Part shown: one piece after another, positions 1 through 8,014 of the stretch
Layout: every line of letters starts with the position of its first letter
Numbering within the stretch: the stretch's first letter is position 1
Origin: a bacterium
Lineage (GTDB): Bacteria > Verrucomicrobiota > Verrucomicrobiia > Limisphaerales > UBA11358
Assembly: GCA_021780375.1 (NCBI GenBank)
Contig: JAJXYT010000134.1
Coordinates: forward strand, 1-36,291
Direction: 5' to 3'
Length of the DNA stretch: 36,291 nucleotides
Made by a program: the position numbers and the translations under genes
The notes under the pieces: model-generated
Told to the model about the DNA's origin: nothing
Databases searched by the model: none
What the model saw: only the letters and a program-made list of their open reading frames with translations

Positions 1-237
1 GTGGATGTGGAGGCTTACGTCCGCACGCGCTTTCCTGATTTGCATGTAAGATTCATCAACTCCGGCGTGGGCGGCGTCCAACTGAAACTCGAATTTGACC
101 ATGACGCAGGCGTTCAACGGGCGAGCCGGTCGCTTGTGGCCGCTCTAGCCAGACAAAAGAAGAAGATTGAACATCAACAATACGTTGCCGACCAGCCGCA
201 GCAAACGCATTACGAGCTGGTCCGAGTGCGGAGTTGA
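1..237 (+). pseudogene. Fragment resembling an SGNH/GDSL hydrolase (truncated)
   Basis: The reading frame is open from the window edge to a stop at 235-237. Its first 30 or so residues contain RFPDLHVRFINSGVGG, which resembles the block of secreted SGNH/GDSL hydrolases in which a Gly-x-Gly-Gly motif follows a strand. No catalytic GDS block or DxxH block is present: the first would lie upstream of the window and the second would need well over 100 more residues downstream. After about residue 35 the sequence no longer looks like the family and soon stops. I read this as a broken 3' piece of an esterase-like gene, or a chance resemblance. The next gene starts about 40 bases downstream on the same strand and is also an esterase. 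Confidence 0.3.
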
Positions 238-274
238 TTTGACGTTTTCGCTCTTCGACAACCACAGCACGCCA

Positions 275-2161
275 ATGAAATCTGCCACCATGCGTCTTCT
301 CACATTTGTACTGCTTGCATCCATTAATGCACCGCTGCAGGCAGCGGATCTCAAACTGGCCTCGTACTTTGGCGATCATATGGTGCTTCAACGTGACCGA
401 AAGATCTGCGTTTGGGGGACTGGCAATCCGGGTACCAAGGTGGAAGCAGGCATCGCTTCGCAGGAAGTTGCCACAATGGTTGATTCTGACGGCTCTTGGA
501 AAATCTATCTTCAGCCTATGCCCGCCGGCGGGCCCTATACGTTGAGGGCAGCTTCCGATCGCCAAGTCGTCACTCTTGGCGACGTGCTTTATGGCGATGT
601 TTGGCTTTGCTCCGGCCAGTCCAACATGCAGATGCCAGTCAAAGAATGCGCAGCTCGCGAACAGCAGGCCACACTGGCGAACCGGCCGAATCTTCGTCTC
701 TGCACAGTGGGCAAAGGATGGAAGGCCAAACCTGAGTTTTCGGCCGATATTCAATGGCGGATTTGCACTCCTGAGTCAGCCCGGAATTTCTCGGCGGTTG
801 CTTACTTTTTCGCCAGCGAATTGTTAAAAGATAAAGCTTTGAGGCGGGTGCCGATCGGTTTGATCGACAGTTCATTTGGCGGCACAGCTTGCGAAGGATG
901 GATCCCTCAACCAGCCTTGGCCGCTTTCAAGCCGGACGAACTTCATGATTCCATCTTTGGCATCAAGCCGGCCGCGCTTTACAATGCCATGATTGCGCCT
1001 TTGGGCGGGGCCGTGCTCAAAGGAGTGGTCTGGTATCAGGGAGAAAACAATTCAGGGCATCCTGGCACGTATCCGCGCCTGCTCTCCACCATGATCGCCC
1101 TATGGCGTCAATTGTTTGCAGAACCCGACCTTCCTTTCTTCATCGTACAACTGCCGGATTACGCCAGCCAATGGGATGGATTCTACTGGCCGTGGGAGCG
1201 CGAGGCGCAGGCAAAAGTTGTCCAAACCACACCGCATACTACTCTGGTGGTCGGTATCGACACGACTGACGGATTTAACTTGCACCCGCGAACCAAGCTT
1301 GAAATCGGACGTCGAATCTCGTTGGCAGTTCGACGCGTTGTTTACCATGAAGACATCGTTGCCAGCAGTCCGAAGTTCCAAAGCATGAAAATTGAGGGTT
1401 CAACCATCCATATCAAATTTGACACCTGCGGTGATGGGCTTTCCAATAGTTCACCCGGCAATGTTCGGGGTTTTTCCGTGGCGGGCCATGACCGGATTTA
1501 TCATTTTGCTGATGCCCGAATCGAAGGCGATAGTGTGATTGTTCAATGCAACGAAGTACCTGCGCCTCAGACTGTTCGCTACGCATGGACCGGTGTTCCT
1601 GATTCAACTCTGGCAAATAGAGCGGGTCTGCCGGCGGCGCCGTTCCGTACGGACGATTTTCCGTATTCAAATGTGGAAGTGCAGCGTGAGCCGATCAGCC
1701 ATCAAGTAACGACCCCGGCTTACACAGTTGTGATTAATGGTAAGGGAAGGGTGACCAGTCTCACGGCCGGGAATGCTCAGTTTATTTCCAATGAGCCTGG
1801 CATGGCAGGCGGCAGCAGCATCCCGGGGATTTTTGGGAATGTGGATTTGCCCAATATCAAGGAAATTGGACCCAAGCTGCTTTCTTGTGGTGATGGCGAT
1901 TTCACGTTCCTCTTAAATTTTAACAAAAGTGGCATGCAATGGGATTTTGTGAACAAAGGGAAAAATGAGGTCAGGTTCAACGTAGCCTTGTCGCCTCAAG
2001 TGACAATTACCCAACAGAAAGACGGGAACGAGGTTACGCTCCACTGCGGGACTTCATCCATGACTATCACTGGCGTAGATTCAATCCTGAGTGCCGAACA
2101 CAAACTGCAATTTACCGTCAAGGTGGGCTCTTCCAAAAGCGTCGCCATAGAAGTTAATTGA
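275..2161 (+). CDS. Sialate O-acetylesterase-type carbohydrate esterase (SASA domain), secreted
   Basis: Predicted secreted carbohydrate O-acetylesterase of 628 residues. I chose ATG 275 because it is followed directly by a signal peptide (MRLLTFVLLASINAPLQA); the upstream in-frame ATG at 167 would add a non-signal extension. The order is a small beta domain (about 25-105), then the SGNH-like SASA domain. GQSNM at residues 114-118 carries the likely nucleophile Ser116, WYQGE is at 253-257, and DGFNLHPR at 332-339 carries the likely catalytic His337. A further beta-rich region of about 150 residues follows the usual end of the family, near residue 475. Family members remove acetyl groups from sialic acids or, in plant-polysaccharide loci, from pectin and hemicellulose; the neighbourhood favours the second. 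The stop codon lies about 15 bases from the edge of a relaxase remnant on the other strand. Confidence 0.9.
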   Translation: MKSATMRLLTFVLLASINAPLQAADLKLASYFGDHMVLQRDRKICVWGTGNPGTKVEAGIASQEVATMVDSDGSWKIYLQPMPAGGPYTLRAASDRQVVTLGDVLYGDVWLCSGQSNMQMPVKECAAREQQATLANRPNLRLCTVGKGWKAKPEFSADIQWRICTPESARNFSAVAYFFASELLKDKALRRVPIGLIDSSFGGTACEGWIPQPALAAFKPDELHDSIFGIKPAALYNAMIAPLGGAVLKGVVWYQGENNSGHPGTYPRLLSTMIALWRQLFAEPDLPFFIVQLPDYASQWDGFYWPWEREAQAKVVQTTPHTTLVVGIDTTDGFNLHPRTKLEIGRRISLAVRRVVYHEDIVASSPKFQSMKIEGSTIHIKFDTCGDGLSNSSPGNVRGFSVAGHDRIYHFADARIEGDSVIVQCNEVPAPQTVRYAWTGVPDSTLANRAGLPAAPFRTDDFPYSNVEVQREPISHQVTTPAYTVVINGKGRVTSLTAGNAQFISNEPGMAGGSSIPGIFGNVDLPNIKEIGPKLLSCGDGDFTFLLNFNKSGMQWDFVNKGKNEVRFNVALSPQVTITQQKDGNEVTLHCGTSSMTITGVDSILSAEHKLQFTVKVGSSKSVAIEVN

Positions 2162-2176
2162 GAATCCAAGCCATTT

Positions 2177-2500
2177 TGCTTCAATCAATCGCTGGTCGTC
2201 CAGTGTGACCGCCAGCACCAAAACCGATTCGGGCGCGGAACAGGTGAAATCATAAAATACCCGGCGTTGGCCTTCCTTTTGGCTCCGCTGCGTCAACCGT
2301 TCGCCATCGTTTGGATTTTGATTTTTGCAAAGCGCATGAAATTGTTCGCGGCTGACTTCATCCTTTAATCCCAACCGTTCCGCACCCACGCCCATCCACT
2401 GGCCGGCCCGGATTTCACCGGCGGCGTAGTAATCATTCTGCGCGAGATGCTCGTCAAAATACTTCCATCCAATTGTGGATTTGGCACGGCTCTTTGACTG
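2177..2500 (-). pseudogene. MobF (TrwC/TraI-type) relaxase remnant
   Basis: The minus-strand translation shows the start of a conjugative relaxase of the TrwC family: KYFDEHLAQNDYYAAGE, then GQWMGVGAERLGL, then FHALCKNQNPNDGERLTQR, then YDFTCSAPESV followed by LDDQRLIEA. These match, in order, the N-terminal conserved blocks of MobF relaxases (usual motif SAPKSVS; here Lys is replaced by Glu and the final Ser by Leu). Only about 108 residues of a domain of roughly 300 remain. Homology begins around base 2500 and ends around 2177, close to the esterase stop at 2161. The HxH metal-binding motif and the helicase half are absent, so it cannot be functional. It records a former conjugative or mobilisable element at this site. 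Confidence 0.8.
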
Positions 2501-2572
2501 GCCGGCTCGCTTCCAGGTATTCAGCGACCGGCCAGACAAATCGCCGCATTGAAACCGAACCCATCCGGGCGG

Positions 2573-2655
2573 CGCACTCAACGGGCATTTCTAAAATCCC
2601 GCGACTCCCCAAGGATGTTCCGCCGCTCCGATTTCAGAAATGCCCGTTCAGTGCG
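2573..2655. repeat. Long imperfect inverted repeat (26-bp arms, 31-nt loop)
   Basis: Bases 2573-2598 and 2630-2655 are inverted copies matching at 24 of 26 positions; both share the core AACGGGCATTTCT. The loop is GC-rich. It lies just outside the 5' end of the relaxase remnant. It could be a nick-region or transfer-origin hairpin, the end of a small mobile element, or an attC-like site: the left arm contains ACTCAAC, fitting RYYYAAC, but the right arm GTTCAGT does not fit GTTRRRY. The function is unassigned. Confidence 0.75.
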
Positions 2656-3100
2656 AAAGGTATCAAAACGGATGCCAGCAAAGGCGACGAAGGGAAATTC
2701 GTCATTGGAAATTCTCATCGCGGTCACGAATCAAATGCCGATGAAATGCACTCATCCCAATGGTCACAAAACAAAATGGGAACACTCGCCACGCATCGAA
2801 GCAAGAATCATACGTTCAGGCGGCCACGAAAAATGGAGCATTGCTGGACGCAGAAATGGAATGGGGAAGGATGACACCATCCCCGTAGCCATCGCTATGG
2901 AAAAACGCCGTGGCAAAAGCGCGAATTGAAATCCATTGATTGGCGTTGACGAAAGCAACGCCGCACAATGCGGCTCAACGCGCCAAGTCAACGGACTTCA
3001 ACTCAATTCAACGCACTATCCTGCCGAATCGTCCCTAAACCACCCCTGTCCGTTCACTGTATTCACGCGAGGTGCGCTAAACTCGCTGTTGCCAAGTTGC
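2656..3100. other. Non-coding stretch between mobile remnants
   Basis: Open frames exist here on both strands but none resembles a known protein, none has a plausible start, and they overlap one another. The stretch joins the relaxase-side hairpin to the transposase remnant and is best read as decayed mobile-element DNA. I see no terminator or RNA gene in it. Confidence 0.5.
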
Positions 3101-3576
3101 GGCCCCACCAAGCAGCAGGTCAAAAAGATTTTCCTTGAAGTTGAAAAGCCCAAACTGCTGCCGTTGCCGGCCAGTTTGTTCCCGGTGTTTGGAGAAGCGC
3201 CGCGCACGGTGCATCAGGACGGCTACATTGAGTTGCAGAAGGCGTATTACTCGGTGCCGCCCGAATACGTCGGGCGCAAGGTGTGGGCGCGCTGGGAAAG
3301 CCGGCTGGTGCGCATCTTCAACCTGCGCCGCGAACAAATCGCCCTGCACACGCGAGCCGAGCCGGGCCAGTTCGCCACCGACGCAGCACACATCCACGAC
3401 CACAAGCGCGTGCTCATCGAACGCGGGGCCGACTGGCTGCTGGACCGCGCCCGGCTCATCGGCCCGCACTCGGGCACCTGGGCCGAACAAATGTTTAAAA
3501 CCCGCGGCCCGCAAACCATCCGTGTCCTGCACGGGCTGCTGGCCTTGGCCGAAAAACATCCCGTGGCCCAATGGGA
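3101..3576 (+). pseudogene. istA: IS21-family transposase (IstA) C-terminal remnant
   Basis: The translation from GPTKQQVKK through VEKPKLLPLP, VHQDGYIELQKAYYSVPPEY, VWARWESRLVRIFN, FATDAAHIHDHK, ERGADWLLDRA and RVLHGLLALAEKHPVA matches the part of IS21 IstA transposases that follows the DDE catalytic core (the Mu-transposase-like beta-barrel and C-terminal segment). The helix-turn-helix and DDE core are missing upstream, no IstB ATPase gene follows, and I found no terminal inverted repeats. The frame loses the transposase pattern near 3576, where a GC-rich palindromic repeat begins. It is an inactive remnant. Together with the relaxase fragment it marks this 1.6-kb gap as a site of past insertion and deletion. 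Confidence 0.85.
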
Positions 3577-3596
3577 AGGGGCCTCCGCCAACGAAG

Positions 3597-3683
3597 TTGG
3601 GGGAGAGGGCCGGGGAGAGGTGGTTTTTTGTGGAACGGCCCCTCTCCCTGTCCCTCGCCCCGCGCTTCGCTGCGGGGCGAGGG
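3597..3683. repeat. GC-rich palindromic repeat, two adjacent hairpins
   Basis: Roughly complementary purine-rich (3597-3620) and pyrimidine-rich (3638-3662) tracts form a first imperfect stem built from GGGAGAGGG/CCCTCTCCC-type units. A second, perfect 12-bp stem pairs 3652-3663 with 3672-3683 around an 8-base loop. This is typical of interspersed palindromic repeats in intergenic DNA. It sits at the end of the IS21 remnant and may have replaced its 3' end. It could also act as a transcription barrier ahead of the sensor-kinase gene. Confidence 0.7.
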
Positions 3684-3769
3684 AAATGAACTTTTCCTGA
3701 ATGCTGGCGGCCGGGAGGCGCGACGGACTCCTGCGGCAGCGCAGACGGTTCCCGCAAATTTGGCGGGAG

Positions 3770-3798
3770 TTGCCTTTACGACATCAGATTGTTGTAAT
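3770..3798 (+). promoter_or_regulatory. Candidate sigma-70-type promoter for the sensor kinase gene
   Basis: TTGCCT at 3770-3775 and TGTAAT at 3793-3798 are separated by 17 bases. Transcription from here would begin only a few bases before the ATG at 3810, so the message would be almost leaderless, or the ATG at 3822 would be used. No Shine-Dalgarno sequence is visible. Sequence match only. Confidence 0.3.
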
Positions 3799-3809
3799 AA
3801 ACTGTTCTC

Positions 3810-6800
3810 ATGCCCATTGGAATGAATTCCAGGCGACTGGGTCTTTCGGGTAAACTGCTGGCGGCCACGCTGATTGGGGTTGGCGCTTGGATCGTGCCGG
3901 CCGAGCCATCCCAATTCCCGTCCAACTATTCCATGCAATCGTGGCAGGTGCAGGACGGCCTGCCCTACGCCGCGGTCGAACGCATGGTGCAGGACGGGCA
4001 AGGTTTTCTTTGGTTGGGGACCATCGGCGGGCTGGTGCGTTTTGACGGGGCCCATTTCGAGACCTTCACTTCCCCGCTGATTGTTGGCGCCGATGGGCGC
4101 AACATCCGGGACCTGGTGGCCGGCCCGGGAAATACGCTGCTGATGCTGCCGGCGGCGGGTGGCGTGGTACAACTCGCGAATGGCGTTTTCAGCCTGCACC
4201 CCGCCAGCGCGCGGATGGCCGGCCGGCAACTGGTGTCGCTGTTCGTCGAACCGGACGGCACCCTTTGGGTGGGAACGCTCGATGGCCATGTGATCCGCTG
4301 GAAGGACGGCCGGATGATCCAATTCGGGAGGAATGAGGGGCTGAACAATCGCATCGGGACCAAACCCGGTTTTGCCCTGGATGACCAGGGGCAGGTGTGG
4401 ATTGCCGATGGGGATTTTCTCGGCGTTTACCGGGATGGACGTTTGGTGCGGGTCAATCAGGGGCTGGTGTCGCCGATTGCGGTGGCCCCCAGCCGGTCGG
4501 GAGGCATTTGGATTGCCGGACGGGACCGGCTCGTGAAGATGGTCAAGGGGCAGTTCATCACCGTGAGCACGAGTTTTCCCTGGGCGGGCGGCGCGGCGGT
4601 CAAGAGTTTGTATGAAGATCGGGCGGGCGGGTTGTGGTTGGGGACCAGCACCCGCGGATTGTTCCGGATGGCGGGCGGCACATTTCACCGCGTGGCCACT
4701 TCTGATCGCTCCATCACTTCCGTCACCGAAGATCGTGAGGGCAATTTGTGGGCGGCCACTGCGGGCGGAGGCATTGACCGGTTGAACCCCACTTTTACCG
4801 CCTTTTACAACACCGCGTCCGGCCTCAGTGAGGATGTGAGCGACGCCATCTGCGTGGATCGGCACGGCACGGTGTGGTTTGCCAATCGCAGCGGCGGCGT
4901 CGCCCGGATGACCAATGGCGTGGTTTCGGCGGTGCAATTCCCCGCCGGCCGCCGGTTGAGCGCGCAGGCGATTCTGGCAGATGATCGGGATCGCATCTGG
5001 GTGGGCGCCGAGAGCGGGTTATTCCGTTTTCCTGGCGATCATCCGGAGAATCTCGAAACGATGAATCCCAGCATGCCACGAATCCATGTGCTGTTTCTAA
5101 GCCGAAACGGTGATGTTTGGGTGGCGGCCGAGCCGGCCTCGCTGGGACGTTTTCACGACGGCCAATACCAGGCCTTCTCGGAGAAGGACGGTTTTCTGGG
5201 ACAACGGGTTCGCGCCATGGCCCAGGATGCGGCGGGAACGATCTGGGTGGGCACTGAAGACGGCGAGCTTTATTCCTGGACGGGCAACCGTTTTACCCGA
5301 TTCACCAAAACGGAGGGTTTGTCCGGCATGCCCATCCGCGCCTTGCTGGCCGATGCGGATGGCCTGTGGATCGGAACGGTGGGCGGCGGTCTGACCCGGT
5401 ATGGGCATGGACGTTTTCAGACCATTTCCGTAGCTGACGGCCTGCCGGATGACGTGATCACCCAGATTCAGGAGGATGATCATGGCCGGCTTTGGTGCGG
5501 CACGCGGCGCGGCATTTTTAACGTCCGCAAACGTGGTTTGCTGGATTTTTTCGCCGGCCGAAATTCGGAGGTCAATGTGGTTACCTTTGGCAAGAGCGAC
5601 GAGTTGTCCCAGGCCTATTGTCTGGCCAGCGAATGCCAGCCCAACACGTGGAAGGGTGGCGACGGTCAACTCTGGTTTGTCACCCAGCAAGGTGTGTTGG
5701 ATCTGGCCGCCGACGCTTTCAAACCCAACCCTCTGCCGCCGCCGGTGCTGGTCGAAGGATTAAAGGTCAACGATCAATGGCTGGCGACGACCGGAGCGGT
5801 CCGGGTGGCGCCATGCCCCATGAAGCTGGAATTTCAATTCGCCGCCTTGAGTTATGCCGCCCCGTCGAAGGTGCGGTTCAAGTATAAATTGGACGGCGTG
5901 GATTCGGTCTGGAATGAAACCGCGGAGGGCGACGCGGTTTATGCCGGATTGCCGCCGGGCCGATACCGATTGCAAGTGACGGCCTGCAACAACGACGGCG
6001 TCTGGGACACGCGCGGCGCGACGCTGCCCTTTGTGGTGCTGCCGGCCTGGTGGCAGACGTGGTGGTTTCGCGGGGCGGCGCTGCTGGTGTTTGCCGGCAT
6101 TGTCTCGGCGGCCGGCCGATACTGGGCCAACCGGCGCTGGCAATTAAAACTGGAACGTTTGGAACGGCAACAGGCCATTGAGCGCGACCGCGCCCGCATC
6201 GCCCGCGACATCCACGACGACCTCGGCGCGGGGCTGACCCAGATCACGCTCTTGTCCGAACTGGCCCGGCGCGAACCGGCGGAGGCGGCGACGCAACTGG
6301 AGCGGATTTCCGACTCCGCCCGGCAGTTGACGCGGGACATGGACGAAATCGTATGGGCGGTGGATCCGCAGCATGACACGTTCGCGGGGTTGATGGATTA
6401 TCTCTCCGCCTTCACGGAGGATTATTTGCGGGTGGCCGGCATCCGGTGCCGCATGGACCTGCCGCCGGCCTATCCGACCGCGCGGGTGGACGCGGAAACG
6501 CGCCACAATTTGTTCCTGGCGCTGAAGGAGATGCTCAACAACGTTGTCAAACACGCGCGCGCCTCGGAAGTCTGGCTGCGCCTGCGGTTGGAGGAGAAGT
6601 CCTTCACGCTGATCGTCGAGGACAACGGCCAGGGCGTACAGGCCGCCAACGGCGAAGTGGCTGCGGCGGGTGCCGACCGGATTTGTTCCGGCGCCGGCAT
6701 GACCAATCTCCAAACCCGCCTGCGGGCGATTGGCGGCCGGTGCGTGGTGCAAAGCTCGCCCCGCCGGGGGACGCGGGTGGAAATCACGCTCGGCCTGAAC

Positions 6801-6851
6801 GGCGCGGTATCGCCAATTGTGGCGATTGGCCAAAACGGCCAGGGCGATTAA
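3810..6851 (+). CDS. Propeller-type sensor histidine kinase (Reg_prop, Y_Y_Y, HisKA_3, HATPase_c)
   Basis: Membrane sensor kinase of 1013 residues. A signal peptide (about 1-30) precedes a large periplasmic beta-propeller sensor (about 35-660) made of repeats ending in units such as LWLGT.GG and IWVGTEDG. A Y_Y_Y domain (about 665-740, PPGRYRLQVTACNNDGVW) follows, then one membrane helix starting at W747. The cytoplasmic part has a HisKA_3 dimerisation domain with RDIHDDLGAGLTQI (phosphoacceptor His802) and an HATPase_c domain with an N-box (LKEMLNNVVKHA) and a G1 box (VEDNGQGV). This architecture is known from Bacteroidetes and Verrucomicrobia as a sensor of glycan breakdown products. The partner regulator starts 83 bases downstream. 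ATG 3822 is an equally possible start. The ligand is not deducible, but the adjacent pectin-enzyme genes are obvious candidate targets. Confidence 0.92.
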   Translation: MPIGMNSRRLGLSGKLLAATLIGVGAWIVPAEPSQFPSNYSMQSWQVQDGLPYAAVERMVQDGQGFLWLGTIGGLVRFDGAHFETFTSPLIVGADGRNIRDLVAGPGNTLLMLPAAGGVVQLANGVFSLHPASARMAGRQLVSLFVEPDGTLWVGTLDGHVIRWKDGRMIQFGRNEGLNNRIGTKPGFALDDQGQVWIADGDFLGVYRDGRLVRVNQGLVSPIAVAPSRSGGIWIAGRDRLVKMVKGQFITVSTSFPWAGGAAVKSLYEDRAGGLWLGTSTRGLFRMAGGTFHRVATSDRSITSVTEDREGNLWAATAGGGIDRLNPTFTAFYNTASGLSEDVSDAICVDRHGTVWFANRSGGVARMTNGVVSAVQFPAGRRLSAQAILADDRDRIWVGAESGLFRFPGDHPENLETMNPSMPRIHVLFLSRNGDVWVAAEPASLGRFHDGQYQAFSEKDGFLGQRVRAMAQDAAGTIWVGTEDGELYSWTGNRFTRFTKTEGLSGMPIRALLADADGLWIGTVGGGLTRYGHGRFQTISVADGLPDDVITQIQEDDHGRLWCGTRRGIFNVRKRGLLDFFAGRNSEVNVVTFGKSDELSQAYCLASECQPNTWKGGDGQLWFVTQQGVLDLAADAFKPNPLPPPVLVEGLKVNDQWLATTGAVRVAPCPMKLEFQFAALSYAAPSKVRFKYKLDGVDSVWNETAEGDAVYAGLPPGRYRLQVTACNNDGVWDTRGATLPFVVLPAWWQTWWFRGAALLVFAGIVSAAGRYWANRRWQLKLERLERQQAIERDRARIARDIHDDLGAGLTQITLLSELARREPAEAATQLERISDSARQLTRDMDEIVWAVDPQHDTFAGLMDYLSAFTEDYLRVAGIRCRMDLPPAYPTARVDAETRHNLFLALKEMLNNVVKHARASEVWLRLRLEEKSFTLIVEDNGQGVQAANGEVAAAGADRICSGAGMTNLQTRLRAIGGRCVVQSSPRRGTRVEITLGLNGAVSPIVAIGQNGQGD
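6809..6826. promoter_or_regulatory. Dyad ATCGCCA-N4-TGGCGAT, copy 1
   Basis: Perfect 7-bp inverted arms around a 4-base spacer (attg). It lies inside the last codons of the sensor kinase gene, about 108 bases before the regulator start. The same arms recur at 7746 and 19672. Being inside coding sequence, this copy is the weakest candidate for an operator. Confidence 0.45.
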
Positions 6852-6852
6852 A

Positions 6853-6929
6853 GTGACAGGTGACAGGTGACATGAAAGCGCGGCGCTCGAATGAGCCGTT
6901 CGTGTCAGATGCCACTTGTCACGTGTCAC
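6853..6929. repeat. GTGACAG-repeat hairpin between kinase and regulator genes
   Basis: The left arm at 6853-6873 consists of tandem GTGACAG units (two full copies and a partial third). The right arm at 6909-6929 is its inverted counterpart, matching at 18 of 21 positions, with a 35-base loop. The hairpin fills nearly the whole gap between the two genes, starting one base after the kinase stop. It could attenuate or stabilise the message and so set the kinase-to-regulator ratio, or simply be a dispersed palindromic repeat. Confidence 0.7.
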
Positions 6930-6934
6930 ATAAA

Positions 6935-7600
6935 ATGAGCATTTCCGTATCCATCGTTGAGGATGACCCGGCGGTGCGGGCCAGCCTGGTCAAGTTGATC
7001 GACGGCTCGCCGGGCTACCGCTGCGTGAGCCAGCATGCGGACGCGGAAAGCGCGTTGCGGGAAATTCCCCCCGTCAAACCCGACGTGGCGCTCATGGACA
7101 TCAATCTGTCCGGCCTCAATGGCGTCGAGTGCGTCCGGCGTTTGAAACCGCAATTGCCCGGCACGCAGGTCATCATGCTGACGGTCTATCAGAACACCGA
7201 GCACATTTTCAACGCGCTGGCGGCGGGGGCCACCGGTTATCTGCTCAAACAGACGCCGCCGGAGGAATTGCTGGCGGCCATCCGGAGCGTGCATGACGGC
7301 GGCTCGCCGATGAGCAGCCACATCGCCCGGAAAATCGTCCAGTGCTTTCAACAGCCGGCCCCGCCCGTCAACGGGGCGCAGAGCCTTTCGCCCCGGGAGG
7401 CGGAAGTGCTTGGCCTGTTGGCCAAGGGCTACCTGTACAAGGAGATCGCCGATGCCATGTCGGTTACCTACGCCACGGTCCACACGCACATCCGTCACAT
7501 CTATGAAAAGCTGCACGTGCGTTCGCGAACCGAGGCCGTGGCCAAGCATCTCAGTCAGACCCGTTCCCTCCCGAGACCGGCCAAAGCCTTTCGTCTTTGA
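6935..7600 (+). CDS. NarL/FixJ-type response regulator
   Basis: Response regulator of 221 residues. I chose ATG 6935 because the receiver domain (ISVSIVEDD) begins at once; the upstream in-frame ATGs fall inside the GTGACAG hairpin. The receiver domain covers about 1-120, with acidic residues E9-D10-D11 and phosphoacceptor Asp55 in LMDINLSG. A LuxR-type helix-turn-helix fills about 150-210 (LSPREAEVLGLLAKGYLYKEIADAM, with a recognition helix around TYATVHTHIRHIYEKL). It should be phosphorylated by the kinase encoded just upstream and act on promoters nearby. No Shine-Dalgarno is visible. Targets are unknown; the dyad downstream at 7746 is worth testing. Confidence 0.92.
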   Translation: MSISVSIVEDDPAVRASLVKLIDGSPGYRCVSQHADAESALREIPPVKPDVALMDINLSGLNGVECVRRLKPQLPGTQVIMLTVYQNTEHIFNALAAGATGYLLKQTPPEELLAAIRSVHDGGSPMSSHIARKIVQCFQQPAPPVNGAQSLSPREAEVLGLLAKGYLYKEIADAMSVTYATVHTHIRHIYEKLHVRSRTEAVAKHLSQTRSLPRPAKAFRL

Positions 7601-8014
7601 GCAGTCCACCTTACCGCCTCAATTCCGCACCGGGCGTCATGCGTGTCGCACGGCAACTGCGCCGTAAACTCCATGAGTTCTCCGCGATGGAAATGCATCG
7701 GGGGGGGGAAGTGTGCGGCATGACGGTCAGCACCGTTTGAAAATTATCGCCAGAATTGGCGATGTTCAACGATTTGATATGTGATAGATTTAATTAAATT
7801 CACTTGCTATTGGCCCGGGTCGAAGGCAGGACGTTTCTTTTTGAGGGTGAGAGCCGGTCGTGGCAAGTCGGAAATTGAAACAAACCATCTGGCGAGTGAA
7901 ATATCCTGTGCGGACAGAGCATACGAATTTAATCGCGGTGTTCCGGCTTGTGCGGGAACAGCAGCACGCCGCGAACGGTGCACCAGACCTATGTCATCAA
8001 GCAACGTCATCATT
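7601..8014. other. 414-bp intergenic region upstream of the beta-strand-repeat protein
   Basis: Contains a run of nine G (7700-7708), the dyad at 7746-7763, and an AT-rich tract at about 7775-7800 (TTTGATATGTGATAGA, then TTAATTAAAT), the likeliest promoter zone for the gene at 8015. Longer in-frame extensions upstream of 8015 have no signal peptide. I see no RNA gene or clear terminator after the regulator gene. Confidence 0.5.
7746..7763. promoter_or_regulatory. Dyad ATCGCCA-N4-TGGCGAT, copy 2
   Basis: Perfect 7-bp arms, spacer gaat, immediately upstream of the AT-rich tract that probably holds the promoter of the gene at 8015. This is the best-placed operator candidate of the three copies. 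Confidence 0.5.

Noticed and set aside
275-2161. Sialic-acid metabolism as the role of the first esterase
   Set aside because: No sialidase or sialic-acid catabolic genes are present; the SASA family name reflects its founding member, and the neighbourhood points to plant or algal polysaccharide.
2573-2655. Integron attC site
   Set aside because: Only the left box fits the consensus, no integrase gene or cassette array is present, and the stem lacks the usual extrahelical bases, so it is listed only as an inverted repeat.
2473-2929. Two overlapping plus-strand open frames
   Set aside because: They overlap each other and the relaxase remnant, show no family resemblance and have biased, Lys/Arg-rich composition expected from non-coding DNA.
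7700-7708. Run of nine G as a possible phase-variable tract
   Set aside because: It lies over 300 bases upstream of the next start and outside any convincing promoter spacing; without population data it is only a homopolymer.
7639-7740. 33-codon open frame after the first response regulator
   Set aside because: It starts with ATG but has no ribosome binding site and no recognisable features; it is too short to support.
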